Part shown: positions 6,521 through 13,718 of the stretch, one piece after another | How positions within the stretch are numbered: the first letter of the stretch is position 1 | How the letters are laid out: the number at the start of each line of letters is the position of its first letter | NCBI GenBank assembly: GCA_018369015.1 | Contig: JAGZDD010000084.1 | Location: 1-16,025 of the forward strand | Direction: 5' to 3' | Length of the DNA: 16,025 nucleotides | Source of the DNA: Clostridiales bacterium | GTDB taxonomy: Bacteria; Bacillota; Clostridia; Lachnospirales; Lachnospiraceae | Program-made: the position numbers and the translations under genes | Notes under the pieces: model-generated | The model's input: the letters and a program-made list of their open reading frames with translations, nothing else | The model's database searches: none | What the model was told of the DNA's origin: nothing

Positions 6521-7276
6521 GTGGAAAAAAAAGATGATTTTTTAAATGGGATTTGGGAGCGGATACGGGAAAAGGAGGAAGATACTAAGCTGTATCAGGC
6601 ATTTGAAGAAAAAGAGCAGGAGCGGTTTGGCTTCCTTGGGCTTTCTGGGAAATTTCAAATTTCTGAACTGATGTTTGGTATGTGGGATGTTGTTTTTGTG
6701 TCCTTTTTAGCGGCAGTCCTCTTTGTTTTTATGATTTCCTGGTTTTTTGGCGTCTCTGGCGATCATATTTATGCCGCTGCCTTTGTGAGCGCCCCTTATC
6801 TTTATGGGCTTACATTTGTCCTGGGCTGGCAGAAGGAACGCCAGTGCCTGGCCTATCCTTTGGAAATGAGCTGTAAATATACATTTTTCCATGTGCTGGC
6901 GGCAAGGATGCTTTTTTGCAGCTTTTTGGGAATGAGCTTTAATATTGTTTATCTTATTGTGCTGGCTTTTAGTTTTGACGCTGATTATGTGCGGATGTTT
7001 GCGCTTTCCTTTTCGGCGCTGATGATTTTTTCCGTGCTTTTAGCGGCGGGCCTTTCCCGGGGAAAAAGATTTTTATGGGCCGTCCTGCTTGGCGGCTTAT
7101 GGGTGATTGTCAATCTGGCCGGGATGTGCTGGCAAAGTGAAGGGTATATAAGGCTTTTGCAGCAGATTCCCATATGGGCCTTAGGTGCTTGCGCCGTCTT
7201 TGCGGCCGCCGCTTACGGCTATATGCTTTGCAGGCTTACGTCGCCGTCTTTTAGAAAGGGGTATTTGAATGCTTGA
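6521..7276 (+). CDS. Six-helix integral membrane protein, possible sigma-factor partner
   Basis: I recognise no named family. The 251-aa protein has a charged N-terminal cytoplasmic stretch of about 50 residues (MEKKDDFLNGIWERIREKEE at the start). Six hydrophobic segments follow at roughly 60-84, 85-105, 120-150, 155-175, 182-202 and 215-236, with a short basic tail. The start is a GTG at 6521, 3 nt after the sigma stop, with AGGGAGG overlapping the end of the sigma gene. Its place directly behind an ECF sigma gene, with a soluble N-terminal arm and a membrane body, fits a membrane-bound regulator or anti-sigma factor. It could equally be a third ABC-2 membrane subunit. It overlaps the ATPase gene by 8 nt, implying translational coupling. 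Confidence 0.75.
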   Translation: MEKKDDFLNGIWERIREKEEDTKLYQAFEEKEQERFGFLGLSGKFQISELMFGMWDVVFVSFLAAVLFVFMISWFFGVSGDHIYAAAFVSAPYLYGLTFVLGWQKERQCLAYPLEMSCKYTFFHVLAARMLFCSFLGMSFNIVYLIVLAFSFDADYVRMFALSFSALMIFSVLLAAGLSRGKRFLWAVLLGGLWVIVNLAGMCWQSEGYIRLLQQIPIWALGACAVFAAAAYGYMLCRLTSPSFRKGYLNA

Positions 7277-8126
7277 TATTATTCATGTGACAAAAAAATA
7301 TAAGGATTTTACGGCGCTGTCGGATATAAATATACAGTTTGACCATGGCGTTTATGGGCTTTTAGCGCCCAACGGCGCAGGAAAAACAACGCTGATGAAG
7401 CTTATGACAACGCTTTTATTTCCAACAAGCGGGAAAATTATGTATAATGGCAGGGATATTGCAGGGCTTGATGGAAAGTACAGGGAAAAACTTGGTTATC
7501 TTCCCCAGGAATTTGGTTATTATAAAGACTATTCCCCGAAGCGCTATCTCCATTATCTCGGCGTTTTAAAAGGGGTTGACCGCCGGCGGCTGAATCAAAA
7601 AATTGACGGCCTTTTAGAGCTTGTAGGGCTTTTGGATGTGAAAAATAAGAAAATGAAGCAGTTTTCCGGCGGTATGATCCAACGCGTCGGCATTGCCCAG
7701 GCGCTTCTTGGCGACCCGGAAATACTGATTCTTGATGAGCCTACGGCGGGGCTTGACCCAAAAGAGCGGATGCGTTTCAGAAAAATTCTTTCAGCGCTGT
7801 CGAAGGATAAAACGGTTATCATTTCAACGCATATTGTATCGGATGTGGAATTTATTGCCAATCACATTGTTATGCTTAAAAATAAGACAATTTTGTGCAA
7901 CGCGGAGGCGGCGTCGCTTTGCCAAAGTCTTAACGGGATGGTCTATGAAACAAAGATTTTTGAGGGCGAACTGCCAGATTGGGAGGAACGCTGCCAAATT
8001 TTATCCCAGCGTCAAGAGGGCAATCAGCTTGTTATCCGGTTTGTCGGCGAGGAGGCTGACAAAAGCGGCTGCGTACTTTGCTCCCCAAGCCTTGAGGACG
8101 TCTTTTTGTATACCTACCGGGAGTGA
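7269..8126 (+). CDS. ABC transporter ATP-binding protein (ABC-2 exporter type)
   Basis: This 285-aa nucleotide-binding subunit has all core motifs: Walker A APNGAGKTT (33-41), Q-loop LPQEFGYY (Gln80), signature FSGGM (132-136), Walker B ILILDEP (152-158) with catalytic Glu, D-loop GLDP and H-loop THIVSD (His188). The first Walker A residue pair is AP rather than the common GP/GR/GH, a mild variation. A roughly 80-residue C-terminal extension follows, ending SLEDVFLYTYRE, typical of drug/peptide-exporter ATPases. It starts inside the end of the six-helix gene and is followed by two permeases, so it likely powers an exporter built from them. Confidence 0.93.
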   Translation: MLDIIHVTKKYKDFTALSDINIQFDHGVYGLLAPNGAGKTTLMKLMTTLLFPTSGKIMYNGRDIAGLDGKYREKLGYLPQEFGYYKDYSPKRYLHYLGVLKGVDRRRLNQKIDGLLELVGLLDVKNKKMKQFSGGMIQRVGIAQALLGDPEILILDEPTAGLDPKERMRFRKILSALSKDKTVIISTHIVSDVEFIANHIVMLKNKTILCNAEAASLCQSLNGMVYETKIFEGELPDWEERCQILSQRQEGNQLVIRFVGEEADKSGCVLCSPSLEDVFLYTYRE

Positions 8127-8136
8127 GGTGGCTATT

Positions 8137-9309
8137 ATGAAACAGGAATTTAAGCGTTTTATTTCCCGGCCTCTAATATATGTGCTGCTGGCCGGCTGTA
8201 TGATTGTCAACGGATGGATCCTATTGAATCATATCAACGAGAGAGCCATAGTTTTGGCAGCCGCCGGGCTTTTGGAGGAATGGGAAAATGAGGGAAATGT
8301 AGGAAATACGGACAAAGCCGTGTATGTGACCGAACAAAACCTTCAGGCAATTAAAAGCCATCTGGAAAAAAATATGCCGGATGCCAGCTTGCAGGAAAAT
8401 GCGGACGTTTCCCTGGAAAATCTTTTAAAAGGCACCGTTGTGATGGCCGGGACTGTGACGCCAGAGGATCTGGCTTCTGGTTTTATTGAATCCGCCGGCC
8501 TTTTTGGAGGCGCGGCCGCAAAAGCAAGCGAGATTTGCGGCTCACTATCCGGACTTTTTGAAAAGATTAAGGAAAGCGGCATTGCAAACCGTTTTTTTGT
8601 TCCATGTCATATGGGCTTTTTTGATATGTTTTGCCGGGAGCTTTTTCCTGCGCTGGCATTTGAGGGGATTCTCCTGTGCGTTTTACTCATGCTTAAAGCA
8701 GCAAATGACACTTTTACGGCAAAAACAGTTTTGGTTGTATTTGCGACAAAACAGGGAAGGAAAAACCAGTGGAGCTGCTTTGCCGGCGCCATGGCGGGCT
8801 GTGCTTTAATGCTGGCTGTTTTATGGGGGCTGACGCTTGGCGCTGCGGCTGTGTGCTATCCGATAGGGAACCTGTGGAACACCCCGTTAGGAAGCTGTAT
8901 GATTTTATCCCAGTTGTTTCCTGTTGTTGCAAGATTTCCCATGACTGTGCTGGGCTATATGGCTGCGGAGTTTTTTGTGGCCCTTCTTCTTGGGCTGCTG
9001 TTCGCGGCGGCGGCCTTTGGACTTAGTGAGCTTTGGCATAACAGCTTTAAGGTTTTTATCGTCATGGTTTTTGCCGGTATGGTGCTGGCTCTTGTTCCAA
9101 GCTTTGCTAAAGGCTCCAAGGCGTGGTTTGTACTGAACTACAATCCGGTAAATCTCGCGGGAAATGCCGGTTTCTGGTTTGCCAGCGGAAAAGCATGGGT
9201 AGCGCCGGCGCATTATGAGCTTATCACCTTTTTAGTCTGGGGGCTGCTGGCGGCCATATTGGTGTTTTTTATGACCCGCAGGTTCTATAAGGAAGATATT
9301 CTCAGTTGA
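8137..9309 (+). CDS. ABC-2-type transporter permease
   Basis: This 390-aa membrane subunit has one N-terminal helix (about 12-32) and a large extracytoplasmic domain (about 35-165) rich in Ala, Glu and Lys. About five further helices follow between residues 170 and 380, and the tail is basic (MTRRFYKEDILS). This layout (helix, big outer loop, helix bundle) is typical of ABC-2 permeases of peptide or lantibiotic immunity/export systems. The ATG at 8137 has GTGAGGTGG just upstream, 10 nt after the ATPase stop. An overlapping open frame reaching upstream to 7732 is out of frame with the ATPase and is not used. The substrate is unknown. Confidence 0.85.
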   Translation: MKQEFKRFISRPLIYVLLAGCMIVNGWILLNHINERAIVLAAAGLLEEWENEGNVGNTDKAVYVTEQNLQAIKSHLEKNMPDASLQENADVSLENLLKGTVVMAGTVTPEDLASGFIESAGLFGGAAAKASEICGSLSGLFEKIKESGIANRFFVPCHMGFFDMFCRELFPALAFEGILLCVLLMLKAANDTFTAKTVLVVFATKQGRKNQWSCFAGAMAGCALMLAVLWGLTLGAAAVCYPIGNLWNTPLGSCMILSQLFPVVARFPMTVLGYMAAEFFVALLLGLLFAAAAFGLSELWHNSFKVFIVMVFAGMVLALVPSFAKGSKAWFVLNYNPVNLAGNAGFWFASGKAWVAPAHYELITFLVWGLLAAILVFFMTRRFYKEDILS

Positions 9310-9351
9310 AAAAAGGCGTACACGCGAATTAATAAGAAAGGGGTGGATCGG

Positions 9352-10554
9352 ATGTTTGTAGAAGAATTAAAGAAGATTTTCAGGATAAAAAGTCTTTTAA
9401 TTGTTCTGGCCTTTGGTTTGGTGTATTATTTGCTTTTTATTTCTGCTCAAATGCGGTCATATCCCGGCAGTTATGAAATGACTGTAGAAGCCGGGAAGGA
9501 GCTTATGGAAAAATACGGAGATTCCTTAAGCCCGGAGGAATACCGTGAGTATGAAAAGGATTATGAGCAGCTAAAGAGCGCTCCCGGAGGAATACTTGAA
9601 ACGATGAATACGTTTATCGCGGGCAATGCGCTTATGGCTGAGTATGGTATCAGCGATGTGACACAGTTGGAGGAAACGATTGCAGAAGCTGCGGGAAGTT
9701 CCGGTTCCTCAGAGCTTGGCACGCTTTTGATGATGGAAATATATGATACGTTTTCTGCCGAGGATTACAGTAATGCTATGGAGGAACAGATAGCCCTGGA
9801 TATTCGGAAAAATTATCTGAAGCTTTACGAGCAGGAAATTTTTACAGACTCAGGCTCAGAAAATGGCACCGGGTATTACGATTCTTTGAATGAGGCTCAA
9901 AGGCGCCGGGTGTATGAGCGCAATACGTCGGAGATTTATGGGATTATGCCCTGGGATGTACGCGATTGCACATTTAAGGTTTTTCAGTTTTGCGCATTTT
10001 TTATGATCGCAGCGGTACTCTTTTTTATTGTGCCCTATATTGTAAAGGACAACCGCAGCGGCGTTTTACCGCTGCAATATACCGGAAAAGCCGGGCGGCG
10101 ATATGATTTTTACAGACTTTTTGCAATTCTTGCCGCAGCCGTCATAATCCTTGCCGCTTTATCGGCAGTCTTTCTTTTCCTGTGCAAATTGAACGGTATT
10201 TTCCCATTTTGGAACAGCCCGGTTTCCGCTTTTGCCTCATATTTTATATGCTGGCTCCCTTTAAGCCTTGGAGAGCTTGTTCTTTTGGGGCTTGCGGTGG
10301 TCATTGGCCTGGCTCTCGGGCTTGTGCTGATTGCCTGCCTGGCGACACGTTTTTGTGCCAACTATATTACAGCGATTGCTTGGATGCTGCCGATGATTCT
10401 TGTAGGCGCTGTTTTTTGCGGAACGCTTATTGTCAATCTTTTAGACTTAAATCAGCTTCCATGGCTGGCATTAGGAATTTCGGCCGGTATATTCGCTGTG
10501 GGTCTTGCCGGAAATCTCATTGGGTGGCTTTGGAATCGCAGAAGGGATTTTTAA
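9352..10554 (+). CDS. ABC-2-type transporter permease, second subunit
   Basis: This 400-aa protein has the same architecture as the preceding gene: helix at about 13-31, an acidic extracytoplasmic domain at about 35-205 (for example GSEN at 168-171 and repeated Glu/Tyr), then five helices between 208 and 392 and a basic end (WNRRRDF). The cytoplasmic loop DNRSGVLPLQYTGKAGRR (233-250) resembles the ATPase-contacting loop of ABC-2 permeases. The ATG at 9352 is preferred to the GTG at 9343 because AAAGGGG (9337-9343) is spaced 8 nt from it. It probably forms a heterodimer with the previous permease. It is the last gene of the sigma operon; no clear terminator follows. Confidence 0.85.
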   Translation: MFVEELKKIFRIKSLLIVLAFGLVYYLLFISAQMRSYPGSYEMTVEAGKELMEKYGDSLSPEEYREYEKDYEQLKSAPGGILETMNTFIAGNALMAEYGISDVTQLEETIAEAAGSSGSSELGTLLMMEIYDTFSAEDYSNAMEEQIALDIRKNYLKLYEQEIFTDSGSENGTGYYDSLNEAQRRRVYERNTSEIYGIMPWDVRDCTFKVFQFCAFFMIAAVLFFIVPYIVKDNRSGVLPLQYTGKAGRRYDFYRLFAILAAAVIILAALSAVFLFLCKLNGIFPFWNSPVSAFASYFICWLPLSLGELVLLGLAVVIGLALGLVLIACLATRFCANYITAIAWMLPMILVGAVFCGTLIVNLLDLNQLPWLALGISAGIFAVGLAGNLIGWLWNRRRDF

Positions 10555-10561
10555 CTGGCTG

Positions 10562-10593
10562 TTGATAAAAAATTGAAAATTCATGTATATACT
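10562..10593 (+). promoter_or_regulatory. Promoter B with candidate response-regulator box (regulator/kinase operon)
   Basis: TTGATAAAAAATTGAAAATT (10562-10581) holds two TTGA half-sites 11 bp apart, followed by TATACT (10588-10593), or TATATA at 10586 with 18-bp spacing. The same box with one change and the same distance to a -10 occurs at 12700-12731. The 20-bp gap to TATACT is poor for an unaided promoter and fits activation by a regulator bound at the box. Autoregulation by the response regulator encoded next is inferred. Confidence 0.6.
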
Positions 10594-10628
10594 ATGAAAG
10601 CTCGGCAAGCGGACGCACAGACGGGCAT
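10588..10628 (+). promoter_or_regulatory. Shared 41-nt leader element, copy B (two-component operon)
   Basis: It matches copy A (5856-5896) except at four positions (10593, 10610, 10621, 10623). An ATG at 10594 opens a longer frame starting MKARQADAQTG. The changes between copies alter amino acids (Val/Ala, Pro/Thr), so peptide sequence is not obviously what is preserved. Downstream the leader has GCCGG/CCGGC (10658-10672), a possible hairpin before the regulator gene. Confidence 0.65.
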
Positions 10629-10657
10629 GCTTAGCTTGACCGGATGCGCGGACATTT

Positions 10658-10672
10658 GCCGGGCAAACCGGC
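10658..10672 (+). promoter_or_regulatory. Small hairpin in the regulator mRNA leader
   Basis: GCCGG (10658-10662) and CCGGC (10668-10672) flank GCAAA. TTTGCC/GGCAAA (10655-10667) can pair instead, so two mutually exclusive small hairpins exist about 20-30 nt before the ribosome binding site AGGAG (10690-10694). A role is unproven. Confidence 0.3.
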
Positions 10673-10702
10673 GGAAAATGATATATGGCAGGAGTGAAAG
10701 AA

Positions 10703-11377
10703 ATGCGGGAGCGTTTGCTTATTGTGGATGACGAGGCGGATATTGTGACAATGCTTCGGGATTATTTTGAAATGGATGACTATGAAGTAATGACGGCCTA
10801 CAGCGGACATGAGGCTTTAAAAAAAGCGGCACTACAGCCGGACATGATTTTGCTTGATATTAATATGCCGGATATGGACGGCCTTAAGGTATGCCAGAGT
10901 ATCCGGGATTTTGTGACCTGTCCGATCCTGTTTTTGACGGCCCGGATTGATGACAGCGATAAAATCAAAGGCTTTGGCGTCGGCGGGGATGATTATGTTG
11001 TTAAACCATTTTCTGTTGATGAGCTTGGCGCGCGGGTCGCGGCCCATTTGCGGCGGGAGCGGCGCAAACGTAAAGCCCCGGCTGTAAAGCTTGAGGGGAG
11101 AGGAGCGGTAGATTACAGCGCCCGGGTATTTTACTGGGAAGGGAAGGAAATCAGTTTCGCCCCAAAGGAGTTTGATATTATTGAGCTTTTGTCGTCCTAT
11201 GCCGGGCAGGTTTTTGACAAAGAAAGGATTTATGAAAACGTATGGGGTTATGACAGCGACGGAGACAGCCAGGTGGTGGCGGAGCATATCCGCAGGATCC
11301 GGGCAAAGCTTGCCGCCGCCGGGGCATTGCCCTATGTGGAAACTGTATGGGGAGTGGGCTACCGGTGGAAAAAGTAA
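10703..11377 (+). CDS. OmpR/VanR-family response regulator
   Basis: This 224-aa DNA-binding regulator has a receiver domain (about 1-115) with acidic pocket Asp9/Asp10, phospho-acceptor Asp52 in LLDINMPDMDG, Thr79 in LTAR and Lys101 in VVKPF. A winged-helix output domain (about 127-224) follows, with FAPKEFDIIELL, VVAEHIRRIRAKL and the terminal VWGVGYRW hallmark. AGGAG (10690-10694) points to the ATG at 10703 rather than 10685. The kinase gene overlaps its end. It probably controls its own promoter and that of the ABC operon at 12792, as both carry the same tandem TTGA box. Confidence 0.95.
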   Translation: MRERLLIVDDEADIVTMLRDYFEMDDYEVMTAYSGHEALKKAALQPDMILLDINMPDMDGLKVCQSIRDFVTCPILFLTARIDDSDKIKGFGVGGDDYVVKPFSVDELGARVAAHLRRERRKRKAPAVKLEGRGAVDYSARVFYWEGKEISFAPKEFDIIELLSSYAGQVFDKERIYENVWGYDSDGDSQVVAEHIRRIRAKLAAAGALPYVETVWGVGYRWKK

Positions 11378-12606
11378 AGTATAAATCTTTAAAATGGCGT
11401 TTTTTGCCCTATATGATTGTCATGGTTATTCTTGCTGTGGCTGGCATGGCTGCTATTGGTTTAACGGTGAGCCGGATTTCTGACTGGATGATTCAAAGCT
11501 ATGCCACAGTGGACGCTATTTTCTATGAACCTTTGAAAAGCCCGTCGGGCCAGACCTTGTATGTACAATCAGGAACAGGCTTCCAATGGGAGGCTCCCAT
11601 TTATGAGAGGCTTTATAAGCTTCTTGAGATGAGCCAGTATATTCTTGGCGCTTTCTGGGTGATTGCCTGTATGGGCGTACCGGGGGTACTTTTTTACCGG
11701 AGGCGTTTAAAGCCGCCTTTAGACGAGCTTATGGCTGCGGCAAGAAAGATTAGTCAGAATGATTTGGATTTTAAAATAAAAAATACCAGTTCGGATGAAA
11801 TGGGCCAGCTTTGCGCCTCGTTTGAAAAAATGCGGTTTAAGCTTGAGGAGAACCAGCGGGAAATGTGGCGCCAGATGGATGACCGGAAACGGCTAAATGC
11901 CGCTTTTTCCCATGATTTGAGAACTCCCTTGACGGTTCTTAAAGGGCAGAGCGAAATGATTTTAAAATATGCGCCAAACGGACGTATGCCTAAAGAGAAA
12001 GTGCTGTCTACTATAGAAATGATGCAAAAGCATATTATCAGGCTTGAGCAATACACTCAGACGATGAACCATTTGCAAAAGCTTGAGGATATTGATATTG
12101 ACAAAAAGGATGTCAGGTTATCGGCGCTGGCTGGTGCGGTCCGGGAAACCGGAAACTATTTAAAAGGTGAAAAAGACTTTTTGCTTGAAGTCAGTGGAGA
12201 GAAGGACGGACAGCTTTCGGTTGATATGAATATTTTTATGCAGGTTTTTGAAAATCTTATGTCCAATAGTGTCCGATATGCTAAAAAACAGGTGTATTCT
12301 GCAATTTCTTTTGCCGGCCAAAACACATCCATAGGGTGCCGGCTGCTTACGCTGACGGTGCAAGATGATGGCAGCGGCTTTGATGAAAACATTCTTTCCA
12401 GGGGAGTGACGCCTTTTTTATCCACAGAGAAGGATTCAGGGAATGGCCATTTTGGCATGGGCCTTTCAATATGTAAAATACTGTGTGAAAAGCATGGAGG
12501 ATATTTAAAGCTTTATAATCACCATGGCGGATGTGTACAGGCTGTTTTTAACATTGCGGGAAATTTTGAAATTTCCCGCACAGACGACACTATTTTTCCC
12601 ATATAA
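11365..12606 (+). CDS. Two-component sensor histidine kinase
   Basis: This protein of about 413 aa is the membrane partner of the preceding regulator. It has a helix at about 12-32, a short extracytoplasmic segment of about 55 residues (36-90) with no recognisable sensor domain, a second helix at about 91-110, a HAMP linker (about 111-165), the phospho-acceptor motif FSHDLRTPLTVLKG (His183) and an ATPase domain with N-box FENLMSNSVRYA, G1 DDGSGF and G2 GMGLS. The start is set at the GTG at 11365 (GGGGAG 10 nt upstream), overlapping the regulator by 13 nt; an ATG at 11347 is the alternative. The small sensor loop suggests sensing within the membrane or through the transporter. Confidence 0.93.
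   Translation: MEKVKYKSLKWRFLPYMIVMVILAVAGMAAIGLTVSRISDWMIQSYATVDAIFYEPLKSPSGQTLYVQSGTGFQWEAPIYERLYKLLEMSQYILGAFWVIACMGVPGVLFYRRRLKPPLDELMAAARKISQNDLDFKIKNTSSDEMGQLCASFEKMRFKLEENQREMWRQMDDRKRLNAAFSHDLRTPLTVLKGQSEMILKYAPNGRMPKEKVLSTIEMMQKHIIRLEQYTQTMNHLQKLEDIDIDKKDVRLSALAGAVRETGNYLKGEKDFLLEVSGEKDGQLSVDMNIFMQVFENLMSNSVRYAKKQVYSAISFAGQNTSIGCRLLTLTVQDDGSGFDENILSRGVTPFLSTEKDSGNGHFGMGLSICKILCEKHGGYLKLYNHHGGCVQAVFNIAGNFEISRTDDTIFPI
12556..12579 (+). terminator. Perfect hairpin at the 3' end of the kinase gene
   Basis: GCGGGAAATTT (12556-12566) and AAATTTCCCGC (12569-12579) form a perfect 11-bp stem with a 2-nt gap at its centre, still inside the kinase reading frame. The nearest T-run (TATTTTT, 12591-12597) is 11 nt away. 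It could be a weak terminator or attenuator reducing readthrough into the ABC genes, but the form is not classical. Confidence 0.3.
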
Positions 12607-12699
12607 AAGACCGTCGCCATGAAGCATACAGGGGCCTGGACGAATTTTGAAATAAAACTTAAGCTGCTTTATAGACATCCGTAAACCATAACGAATGTG

Positions 12700-12731
12700 T
12701 TGATAAAAAGTTGAAAATTATATTTTATAAT
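12700..12731 (+). promoter_or_regulatory. Promoter C with candidate response-regulator box (second ABC operon)
   Basis: TTGATAAAAAGTTGAAAATT (12700-12719) is the same tandem TTGA box as at promoter B with a single change, again 20 bp from the first TTGATA to a perfect TATAAT (12726-12731). The start would fall near 12738. The shared box and geometry make both promoters a likely regulon of the neighbouring response regulator. Confidence 0.65.
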
Positions 12732-12788
12732 GACCCCGTTCATTAAATAAGAGCAGCCTGCCAAGCTGTTTTAAAGAAAGGGGTCATT
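12729..12788 (+). promoter_or_regulatory. Inverted repeat linking the -10 region and the ABC ribosome binding site
   Basis: AATGACCCC (12729-12737) is perfectly complementary to GGGGTCATT (12780-12788), which contains the GGGG of the Shine-Dalgarno at 12776-12783. The left arm overlaps the -10, so a transcript starting near 12738 would lack it. Only readthrough RNA from the kinase could fold and hide the site. Confidence 0.4.
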
Positions 12789-12791
12789 TTT

Positions 12792-13718
12792 ATGGAAAAA
12801 ATCGTTATTGAGCATTTGGATAAATTTTACGGGCGCAAGCAGGTGTTATTTGATATTAACCTGACAATCGGACAGGGCATGTTCGGGCTTTTAGGGCGGA
12901 ACGGCGCAGGAAAAAGCACGTTAATGAAAACACTGGCAACGCTTTTGCCAAAGGTGCATGGTAATGTGACTGTTTGCGGCATACCGATTGAAAAAGCAGG
13001 AAAAATACGCCCGCTGATTGGGTATCTGCCCCAGGACTTTTCCATGTATCCGTCAATGACTGTGAAAGATTCCATGGATTATTTGGGGGTTTTGTCCGGG
13101 CTGCCTATGGATGTGCGCAAAAAGAATACGGAAATCCTGCTCAAAAAGGTGCATTTATGGGAACAGCAAAGAAAGCGGGTGCGGGCACTTTCCGGAGGCA
13201 TGAAGCGCCGGCTTGGCATTGCTTTATCTCTTTTGCATGAGCCGAAGGTATTGATTGTCGATGAGCCGACAAGCGGGCTTGACCCGGAAGAACGAATCCG
13301 TTTCAGGAATCTCTTATGTGAGGTTGCATCGGATAGGATTGTTATTTTATCAACCCATATTGTGGAAGATATTGAAGCCACCTGTGAGAATATCGGCATT
13401 TTGAATGACGGGCGTCTTCTGTACAATGGAACCGTGGAACATCTGCTTGAAAGCGCACAGGGCAAGGTATATACATTAGAGGCCGACAGCCGGGAGCTTG
13501 CGATGCTTGGCCAGGAATATTGTATTACGGCCATGCATAAGGCTGGCAGGAAAATGCATCTGCGTATTTTATCGGATGTAAAAATTTCCGAGGGGCAAAG
13601 CTGCGAGCCGAATATTGAGGATGCCTATATGCTTTATTTAAAGGAAAGCGGCGTATCGGTCGCTTTAGGCGGCAGCGGGGAATATTTGACGGGAGGTGGC
13701 AGCCATGCTGTTTATTAA
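12792..13718 (+). CDS. ABC transporter ATP-binding protein, second exporter
   Basis: This 308-aa ATPase has Walker A GRNGAGKST (35-43), Q-loop YLPQDFSMY (Gln81), signature LSGGM (133-137), Walker B VLIVDEPT (153-160), D-loop GLDP and H-loop THIVED (His189). After the fold it has a C-terminal extension ending in a Gly/Ser-rich tail (LGGSGEYLTGGGSHAVY). GAAAGGGG (12776-12783) sets the ATG at 12792. Its end overlaps the first permease by 14 nt. It resembles the ATPase at 7269 in layout and motifs but is clearly distinct. Peptide-antibiotic export or immunity is a plausible role, inferred from the flanking two-component system. Confidence 0.93.
   Translation: MEKIVIEHLDKFYGRKQVLFDINLTIGQGMFGLLGRNGAGKSTLMKTLATLLPKVHGNVTVCGIPIEKAGKIRPLIGYLPQDFSMYPSMTVKDSMDYLGVLSGLPMDVRKKNTEILLKKVHLWEQQRKRVRALSGGMKRRLGIALSLLHEPKVLIVDEPTSGLDPEERIRFRNLLCEVASDRIVILSTHIVEDIEATCENIGILNDGRLLYNGTVEHLLESAQGKVYTLEADSRELAMLGQEYCITAMHKAGRKMHLRILSDVKISEGQSCEPNIEDAYMLYLKESGVSVALGGSGEYLTGGGSHAVY

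Noticed and set aside
7732..8136. Upstream extension of the first permease frame into the ATPase gene
   Set aside because: The extension overlaps the well-supported ATPase in another frame, and the ATG at 8137 has its own ribosome binding site and begins a typical permease.
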